64,000 nt of DNA from Streptomyces sp. NBC_01591 (GTDB lineage Bacteria > Actinomycetota > Actinomycetes > Streptomycetales > Streptomycetaceae), in contig NZ_CP109327.1 in assembly GCF_035918155.1 (NCBI RefSeq), forward strand, positions 5,084,001 to 5,148,000, given 5' to 3'. The notes beneath the pieces are model-generated. The model saw nothing but the letters and a program-made list of their open reading frames with translations. It ran no database searches and was not told where the DNA came from. This document shows, one piece after another, positions 59,329-64,000 of this stretch. Within the stretch, counting starts at the first letter, position 1, and every line of letters starts with the position of its first letter. Position numbers and translations under genes: made by a program.

Positions 59329-60630
59329 TCAGGGCCCGCCGCAAGGACCGGAATCCGGTCTCCCCTGGCGGGGCAGATCGAGGGCGACGACGGTCTCGGA
59401 GTCGCAGTACCGGCGCACCGCGCTCGTCCGCGCCACCACCCGGCCGCGATGCACCACGATCCGGCTGTAGGCCAGCGAGAGCACGCCCGGGAGCTGCTCC
59501 CCGCGCACGGCGAGCAGCTCGGCCGGGAAGCCCGCCTCGACCCTGACCCCGGGCAGCCCCATCGCCGTCCTGGCGACCGAGGACACCGCCTCGTACGCCT
59601 CCTCGGCCGGCAGTCCGTGCTGCGAGGCCAGCAGGTAGGCGGCCTCCAGAGGATCACCGCGGCCCACGGGGTTCGCGATGTCCCGCAGCGCCCCGCTGCC
59701 CGCCGTGACCCGCACCCCGGCCGCCCGTAGCAGCCGTACGGGGGCGGTGCCCCGGCCCTCCACGCCGCAGCAGCCGCCCTGGGGGAGGCAGACCACCGTC
59801 ACCCCGGCCGCGGCCAGCTGGTCGGCGGCGCGGGCCGCGGCCTGCGCGGGGAGCCGGGCGAGGCCGGCGCACGGGCCGAGCGAGACGCCGGGCCGCAGCC
59901 CTCCGGCCATGGCGGCCAGCCGGCCGAGCCGGGCCGGATCGTCGCTGTCCGTGTGCAGATCGACGGGGCAGCCCTGCTCGGCGGCGACCTCCAGGACGGC
60001 TTCCGCGTACCCCGCCGGGTCCGGATCGAGGTCAGGGCAGCCGCCGACCGCACCGGCCCCCATCTTCACCGCGTCGCGCAGCATGGCCAGGTTGCCGGCG
60101 CCCGCGACGCCGGTGAGCAGCCGGGGCACGGCGACCGGTGTCAGGTCGGCCAGTCCGCGCAGCGAACGGCATGCCTGCAGCACGGCTTCGAGCGGGGCGA
60201 GGCCCTGGACGTCCCCGATCCGCACGTGCGAGCGCAGCGCCGTGGCGCCGTGACCGAGCTGCAGCAGGGCGGCCTCGGTGGCGCGGCGCCGGATGTCCTC
60301 CGGGCGGTGCGACACCGGTCCCGGGATGCCGGGGCCCGCGCCGTCGGCGGTGAGCGCGGTGTCGCTGTGGGCGTGGGGTTCGGCGGGGGCGGGGAGCAGC
60401 AGATAGCCGCGCAGGTCCAGCCGCGGACCGGATGCGGTCAGGCTGCCCGCCGTACCGACGGCCTCGATGCGGCCGCCGCCGAGCCGTACGTCCACGACGC
60501 GGCCGTCGGTGAGACGGGCGCCGCAGAGCACCAGTCCGGTCCCGGCCGGGGTGACGGTGTCGGGGCTGCCGGTCGCATCGGCCGCGTCGGCGGCGTGGTC
60601 GTCCGGCTGCCACGGCTGGCTGTCGGGCAT
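59329..60630 (-). CDS. amidohydrolase, cytosine deaminase-like
   Basis: 433 aa. After a small beta domain (LVLCGARLTDGRVVDVRLGG), the metal motif is EPHAHSDTAL (HxH). The central DLHTDSDD and the late TAGSGALRDIANPVGRGDPL (Asp of the barrel) match the cytosine deaminase/ATZ-type branch. The last 50 residues return to the beta domain. It likely deaminates a pyrimidine-like or small N-heterocyclic substrate; the exact one is not readable. ATG 60630. Single promoter region shared with the 300-bp gene-free stretch upstream. Confidence 0.85.
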   Translation of the reverse strand: MPDSQPWQPDDHAADAADATGSPDTVTPAGTGLVLCGARLTDGRVVDVRLGGGRIEAVGTAGSLTASGPRLDLRGYLLLPAPAEPHAHSDTALTADGAGPGIPGPVSHRPEDIRRRATEAALLQLGHGATALRSHVRIGDVQGLAPLEAVLQACRSLRGLADLTPVAVPRLLTGVAGAGNLAMLRDAVKMGAGAVGGCPDLDPDPAGYAEAVLEVAAEQGCPVDLHTDSDDPARLGRLAAMAGGLRPGVSLGPCAGLARLPAQAAARAADQLAAAGVTVVCLPQGGCCGVEGRGTAPVRLLRAAGVRVTAGSGALRDIANPVGRGDPLEAAYLLASQHGLPAEEAYEAVSSVARTAMGLPGVRVEAGFPAELLAVRGEQLPGVLSLAYSRIVVHRGRVVARTSAVRRYCDSETVVALDLPRQGRPDSGPCGGP

Positions 60631-60931
60631 CGCGCTCCTGGGAATGGGGACAAGATCACGCAGAGTGAGTCGAGCCTAGGGGCGTGTTCGGTCCGGTTCG
60701 AGTAGGAGCGAAATAGTCGTACCGGTGTGGCCCCGGGGGAGCGTGGGGTGCGGGTGTACGACCGTGGCGGAGGTGCCCCGAGGGGAGGCTGAGGCGCTGC
60801 TCAGGCGGCCGGCGGGCGGTTTCCGAGGCTGTCGATCACGGTATCGGCGGGGCGTCGATCAAGGGCGCCGGATGGGGCCCCGAAACGGATTTGGGCGATC
60901 GGCGACAGACCGTGTAATGTCTTCATCGCTC
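60631..60931. other. gene-free region upstream of the tRNA cluster
   Basis: About 300 bp with no coding pattern. It contains the tRNA promoter (60891-60918) and the promoter of the amidohydrolase gene. Nothing else was seen. Confidence 0.6.
60891..60918 (+). promoter_or_regulatory. putative promoter of the tRNA-Thr/Met cluster
   Basis: TTGGGC (60891-60896), 16-bp spacer, TGTAAT (60913-60918), 14 bp before tRNA-Thr. Confidence 0.55.
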
Positions 60932-61004
60932 GCCCCAATAGCTCAGTCGGTAGAGCGTCTCCATGGTAAGGAGAAGGTCTGCGGTTCGATTCCGCATTGG
61001 GGCT
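60932..61004 (+). tRNA. tRNA-Thr (GGT)
   Basis: 73 nt. Acceptor GCCCCAA pairs with TTGGGGC, D stem GCTC/GAGC, anticodon stem TCTCC/GGAGA with loop ATGGTAA giving GGT, T loop TTCGATT. CCA not encoded. Confidence 0.97.
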
Positions 61005-61049
61005 CTGGTGATCGGGAAACCCCGCTTCGGCGGGGGGGCTCGTCATCAA

Positions 61050-61122
61050 AGCGGTGTAGCTCAGTCGGTAGAGCAAGCGGCTCATAATCGCTGTGTCACC
61101 GGTTCAAGTCCGGTCACCGCTA
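61050..61122 (+). tRNA. tRNA-Met, elongator type (CAT)
   Basis: 73 nt. Acceptor AGCGGTG pairs with CACCGCT, D stem GCTC/GAGC, anticodon loop CTCATAA giving CAT, T stem ACCGG/CCGGT. The first base pair is complementary (A-T), unlike bacterial initiator tRNA, so it is an elongator. It lies 45 nt after tRNA-Thr, in one transcript with rpmG likely downstream. Confidence 0.95.
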
Positions 61123-61211
61123 CTTACGGTAGCCGATTGTGGGGTCGGTCCTTCGATCGGCTACTCTTTTTTGCGTTCATCCGTCCATCCGTCCGTCCAA
61201 GGAGCACTCAC

Positions 61212-61376
61212 GTGGCTGCCACCGACGTCCGCCCGAAGATCACGCTGGCCTGCGTGGAGTGCAAGGAGCGGAACTACATCACCAAGAAGAACCGGCGTAA
61301 CAACCCGGACCGTCTTGAGATGAAGAAGCACTGCCCGCGCTGCAACTCGCACACTGCGCACCGCGAAACGCGCTAA
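61212..61376 (+). CDS. rpmG: 50S ribosomal protein L33
   Basis: 54 aa, full length. Zinc-type L33 (C+ form) with CVEC and CPRC and the core [23 protein letters not shown] start with AAGGAG 8 bp upstream. The order tRNA-Thr, tRNA-Met, rpmG is conserved in actinobacteria. Streptomyces have a zinc-free paralogue elsewhere controlled by Zur; this copy would be the zinc-replete form. Confidence 0.97.
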
Positions 61377-61389
61377 AAACAGGCTCGTA

Positions 61390-61422
61390 CACGAGGCCGT
61401 CCCCATTGGGGGCGGCCTCGTG
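61390..61422 (+). terminator. terminator after rpmG
   Basis: 10-bp outer stem CACGAGGCCG/CGGCCTCGTG with an inner TCCCC/GGGGG-type extension, 14 bp after the rpmG stop. Confidence 0.8.
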
Positions 61423-61480
61423 TCGTTGTATGAAGACTGTTCTTCGGCCTGTTCATCTTTCATCAGGAGGTAGCGAGCTC

Positions 61481-61933
61481 ATGGCGCTCGACCAGTCCTT
61501 CGTGGGGCGGACCTATCCGCCCACCCCGCCGTACGAGGTCGGCCGGGAGAAGATCCGCGAGTTCGCCGAGGCGGTGGGCGACGCGAATCCGGCGTACGTC
61601 GACCCCGAGGCTGCCAAGGCGCTCGGCCACAGCGATGTGATCGCACCGCCGACATTCGTCTTCTCCATCACGTTCAAGGCAGCCGGACAGGTGATCCACG
61701 ACCCGCAGCTGGGCCTGGACTACAGCCGGGTGGTGCACGGTGACCAGAAGTTCGCCTATGTGCGTCCCGTGCGGGCGGGGGACCGGCTGACGGTCACCTC
61801 GACGATCGAGGCCATCAAGTCCTTGGCGGGCAACGACATCCTGGACGTCCGTGGCGAGGTCCACGACGAGTCCGGCGAGCACGTGGTGACCGCGTGGACG
61901 AAGCTGGTGGCGCGCGCTGCCGAGGAGGCGTGA
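61481..61933 (+). CDS. MaoC-like (3R)-hydroxyacyl dehydratase subunit A (FAS1-type DH domain)
   Basis: 150 aa, hot-dog fold (MaoC_dehydratas_N). It starts MALDQSFVGRTYPPTPPYEV, with REFAEAVGDANPAYVDPEAA and VHGDQKFAYVRPVRAGDRL. It matches mycobacterial HadA-type subunits, which lack the catalytic Asp/His and pair with a HadB-type subunit. GTAGGAGGAG-like site before the ATG (AGGAGG about 9 bp upstream). It shares one base with the next gene, so it acts as a heterodimer in fatty-acid or polyketide dehydration. Confidence 0.9.
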   Translation: MALDQSFVGRTYPPTPPYEVGREKIREFAEAVGDANPAYVDPEAAKALGHSDVIAPPTFVFSITFKAAGQVIHDPQLGLDYSRVVHGDQKFAYVRPVRAGDRLTVTSTIEAIKSLAGNDILDVRGEVHDESGEHVVTAWTKLVARAAEEA

Positions 61934-62361
61934 TGACGGCGAAGGTCGCATACGAGTCGGTCGAGGTCGGTACGGAGCTGCCGGCGCAGTCCTTCCCGGT
62001 TACCCGGGCCACGCTGGTGCAGTACGCGGGCGCCTCCGGCGACTTCAACCCGATCCACTGGAACGAGAAGTTCGCCCGTGAGGTCGGACTGCCGGATGTG
62101 ATCGCGCACGGCATGTTCACCATGGCCGAGGCGATCCGGGTGGTCACGGACTGGGCCGGCGACCCGGGTGCGGTCGTCGAGTACGGGGTGCGGTTCACCA
62201 AGCCGGTCGTCGTGCCGAACGACGACAAGGGCGCCCTGATCGAGGTCAGTGCCAAGGTGGCCGCCCTGCTGGACGACAAGCAGGTGCGGGTGGATCTGAC
62301 GGCCATGAGCGAGGGCAAGAAGGTGCTGGGCATGTCCCGCGCCGTGGTGCGACTCGGCTGA
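61933..62361 (+). CDS. MaoC-family (3R)-hydroxyacyl dehydratase subunit B
   Basis: 142 aa, catalytic hot-dog subunit. The hydratase motif is YAGASGDFNPIHWNEKFARE, with Asp and His as the active-site pair, and VIAHGMFTMAEAIRVV follows. Matches HadB-type partner of the preceding subunit. The ATG shares one base with the upstream stop (TGATG). The pair resembles the rpmG-hadA-hadB arrangement of mycobacteria, where it serves fatty-acid elongation; in Streptomyces the role is inferred. Confidence 0.93.
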   Translation: MTAKVAYESVEVGTELPAQSFPVTRATLVQYAGASGDFNPIHWNEKFAREVGLPDVIAHGMFTMAEAIRVVTDWAGDPGAVVEYGVRFTKPVVVPNDDKGALIEVSAKVAALLDDKQVRVDLTAMSEGKKVLGMSRAVVRLG

Positions 62362-62381
62362 GGCCGTATCGCGCGACACAA

Positions 62382-62416
62382 GTGAGGGGCACGGTCCGCG
62401 GGGCCGTGCCCCTCAC
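62382..62416 (+). terminator. terminator after the dehydratase pair
   Basis: Perfect 13-bp stem (62382-62394 with 62404-62416) and 9-nt loop, 21 bp after the stop. Confidence 0.88.
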
Positions 62417-62443
62417 CTGTGTCGGGGCATACCGCTTGACCAG

Positions 62444-62463
62444 GTTAGTGATTGAGTACTAAC
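62444..62463. promoter_or_regulatory. putative TetR operator upstream of the TetR gene
   Basis: GTTAGT (62444-62449) and ACTAAC (62458-62463) form an inverted repeat just before the ATG at 62472. It overlaps a TTGACC/TACTAA-type promoter. The same half-sites recur before the MFS gene (63094-63110). Confidence 0.6.
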
Positions 62464-62471
62464 TTTCTTGC

Positions 62472-63029
62472 ATGGCGAGGATGAGTGCAGATGAACGGCG
62501 CGAGAGCGTCATCCTGGCGGCGATCACCGAGTTCGCCCGCGGCGGGTACAGCGCCACCTCCACCGAGGCGATCGCCAAGCGTGTGGGTGTCTCGCAGCCG
62601 TACCTCTTCCGTCTCTTCCCCAACAAGCAGGCCATGTTCCTCGCGGCCGTCGAGCGGTGCCTCGCGGACACCCGCAAGGTCTTCGCCGAGGCCGCCGAGG
62701 GGCTCGAGGGCGACGAGGCGGTGAAGGCGATGGCTGTCGCGTACCAGCGGCTCATCGTCGACGACCCCGACAAGCTCCAGATGCAGATGCAGACCTATGC
62801 GGCCGTCGCGAGTGCCGAGGCGTCCGGGGGCCACGAACTCGGTGATGCGGTGCGTGCCGCCTGGCTGAAGATGTGGGACGACGTCCATCTCGCCCTGGGC
62901 GCCGACGTCAAGGAAACGACGACGTTCTGGGCGTTCGGCATGCTCATCAATACGTTGGCCTCGCTCGGCTTCCCGGCCGGGCACCGGGTCTGGTCGGGGT
63001 TCTACGACGAGGCCAGGCCGATCGCCTGA
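62472..63029 (+). CDS. TetR-family transcriptional regulator (efflux repressor)
   Basis: 185 aa. HTH: ESVILAAITEFARGGYSATS, then EAIAKRVGVSQPYLFRLFPN at about 33-52. The ligand-binding half is all-alpha with Met/Phe-rich positions (MQMQTYAAVA, TFWAFGMLIN) fit for hydrophobic drugs. Operator palindromes lie before its own gene and before the downstream MFS gene, so it probably represses both. ATG at 62472. Confidence 0.93.
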   Translation: MARMSADERRESVILAAITEFARGGYSATSTEAIAKRVGVSQPYLFRLFPNKQAMFLAAVERCLADTRKVFAEAAEGLEGDEAVKAMAVAYQRLIVDDPDKLQMQMQTYAAVASAEASGGHELGDAVRAAWLKMWDDVHLALGADVKETTTFWAFGMLINTLASLGFPAGHRVWSGFYDEARPIA

Positions 63030-63036
63030 ACAGTGC

Positions 63037-63078
63037 GACCCGGGTTCCGCCCGGTGTGTGACCCGGGTTCCGCCCGGT
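63037..63078. repeat. 19-bp direct repeat with 23-bp period
   Basis: GACCCGGGTTCCGCCCGGT at 63037-63055 and 63060-63078, separated by GTGT, between the tetR stop and the MFS operator. Probably a local duplication; each copy can form a small hairpin. Confidence 0.8.
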
Positions 63079-63093
63079 TTTCTGCCCAGAGAA

Positions 63094-63110
63094 GTTAGTC
63101 ATTGACTAAC
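63094..63110. promoter_or_regulatory. TetR operator upstream of the MFS gene
   Basis: Perfect 17-bp palindrome GTTAGTCATTGACTAAC (8-bp arms, one central base), 14 bp before the MFS GTG. It shares half-sites with the dyad before tetR, so one repressor likely reads both. Confidence 0.75.
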
Positions 63111-63124
63111 CCCCAGGGGGAGCA

Positions 63125-64000
63125 GTGAACCAGCACACAACGGGCCGCTCAGGAGCGGTCTGGGCCCTCGTCATCACCAGCGTCGCCGGATTCATGGCGG
63201 CCCTCGACAACCTCGTCGTCACCACCGCCCTGCCCTCCATCCGCAAGAGCCTCGGTGGCGAGCTGGCCGAGCTGGAATGGACGGTGAACGCCTACACCCT
63301 CACCTTCGCCGTCCTGCTGATGCTCGGGGCGGCCCTCGGTGACAGGTTCGGCCGCCGCCGGCTGTTCCTCGCCGGGCTCACCGTCTTCACCGGCGCCTCC
63401 GCCGCGGCCGCCCTCTCACCCGGGATCAACGAGCTGATCGCCTTCCGGGCGGTCCAGGGCGTGGGCGCCGCGATCATGATGCCGCTGACGCTCACCCTGC
63501 TCACGGCCGCCGTGCCGCCCGCCCGCCGAGGCGCCGCGCTCGGCGTCTTCGGCGCCGTCACCGGACTGGCCGTGGCCAGCGGACCCCTGATCGGCGGCAG
63601 CCTCACCGAGCACCTGTCCTGGCAGTGGATCTTCTGGCTGAACGTCCCGGTCGGACTGGCCCTGCTGCCGCTGGCACGGCTGCGCCTGACCGAGTCGTAC
63701 GCGCCGGACGCACGGCTGGACATACCCGGCACGCTCCTGGTCAGCGGCGGGCTGTTCGGCATCGTCTACGGCCTGGTCAGCGCCAACTCCGAGGGCTGGA
63801 CCAGCCCCACCGTCCTCACCGCGCTGATCGTGGGCGCCGCGCTCGTCGCGGGCTTCATCCGCCACGGTTTCCGTGCGAAGCGCCCCATGCTGCCCATGCG
63901 GCTCTTCCGCGACCGCGCGTTCTTCGGGATCAACATGGCGAGCATGCTGATGTTCCTGGGCATGTTCGGGGCGATCTTCCTGCTCAGCCAGTACTTCCAG
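63125..64000 (+). CDS. MFS drug transporter, DHA2/EmrB-QacA type (3' end cut by window)
   Basis: 292 codons visible, no stop before the window edge. Helices 1-9 of a 14-helix DHA2 exporter. Motif C-like and A: FMAALDNLVVTTALPSIRKS in helix 1 (motif D1), LGDRFGRRRLF (motif A) and the antiporter motif C region GAVTGLAVASGPLIGGSL, then WIFWLNVPVGLALL. GTG start preceded by GGGGGAG. It exports drugs or own metabolites, using the proton gradient. Controlled by the adjacent TetR through the palindrome. Confidence 0.93.
   Translation, partial: MNQHTTGRSGAVWALVITSVAGFMAALDNLVVTTALPSIRKSLGGELAELEWTVNAYTLTFAVLLMLGAALGDRFGRRRLFLAGLTVFTGASAAAALSPGINELIAFRAVQGVGAAIMMPLTLTLLTAAVPPARRGAALGVFGAVTGLAVASGPLIGGSLTEHLSWQWIFWLNVPVGLALLPLARLRLTESYAPDARLDIPGTLLVSGGLFGIVYGLVSANSEGWTSPTVLTALIVGAALVAGFIRHGFRAKRPMLPMRLFRDRAFFGINMASMLMFLGMFGAIFLLSQYFQ

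Overview
This window looks like a chromosomal core segment of a Streptomyces (high-GC actinomycete). The evidence is the very high GC content with G/C at third codon positions, frequent GTG starts, ATGA/GTGA stop-start overlaps, a Streptomyces-type DnaA-box sequence, and a gene order (nuo operon, recQ, polyprenyl synthase, korAB, sensor kinases, second nuo cluster, mscL, htpX, tRNA-Tyr, tRNA-Thr/Met, rpmG, MaoC pair) that I recognise from that genus. Both window edges cut genes: nuoJ on the left and an MFS drug transporter on the right.

Layout. (1) 1-5.7 kb: 3' end of the main NADH dehydrogenase operon (nuoJ-K-L-M-N), closed by a strong hairpin. (2) 5.8-15.2 kb: recQ helicase, a Uma2-type protein, GPP34 protein with fumarylacetoacetase, a CocE-type hydrolase with a POT peptide transporter, and a long-chain polyprenyl diphosphate synthase (probably the menaquinone side chain). 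(3) 15.4-22.6 kb: a secreted LolA/RseB-like protein, an ABC exporter pair, a TetR regulator, a HAD phosphatase, an unusual Ddn-like/hemerythrin fusion, and a small secreted protein. (4) 22.6-28.4 kb, minus strand: a urease operon, ureAB(fused)-ureC-ureF-ureG-ureD without ureE, followed by a patch of gene relics. (5) 28.4-35.1 kb: VOC protein, FAD monooxygenase, RarD-type transporter, a divergent NmrA-like/HxlR pair, and an APC permease. (6) 35.2-42.1 kb, minus strand: korAB 2-oxoacid:ferredoxin oxidoreductase, a NarL-type response regulator, and two paralogous sensor kinases that share an almost identical 310-bp block. (7) 42.3-52.5 kb: a second, partial complex I operon (nuoA2,B2,C2,H2,I2,J2,K2,L2,M2,N2). 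It has no D, E, F or G subunit, and its NuoC carries a long low-complexity tail. (8) 52.6-60.6 kb: mscL with a zinc ribbon, htpX, a MITE-like inverted-repeat element, yccF, an ogt-alkB repair pair, YajQ, tRNA-Tyr, DUF523, a Rossmann-fold protein and an amidohydrolase. (9) 60.9-64 kb: tRNA-Thr, tRNA-Met, rpmG, a two-gene (3R)-hydroxyacyl dehydratase, and a TetR/MFS efflux pair whose promoters share a palindromic operator.

Most interesting points. The partial complex I sits beside korAB and a two-component system. This fits a quinone reductase fed by reduced ferredoxin instead of NADH, although the absence of NuoD makes that incomplete as written. Other points worth a second look are the Cys-rich linker in the fused UreAB of an operon lacking ureE, the Ddn/hemerythrin fusion, the sensor-kinase gene-conversion block, the dispersed repeat read in frame inside nuoC2, a 198-bp element with perfect 25-bp terminal inverted repeats, and an inverted pair of DnaA boxes at the start of nuoN. 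No CRISPR array, rRNA, prophage or intact insertion sequence was seen.
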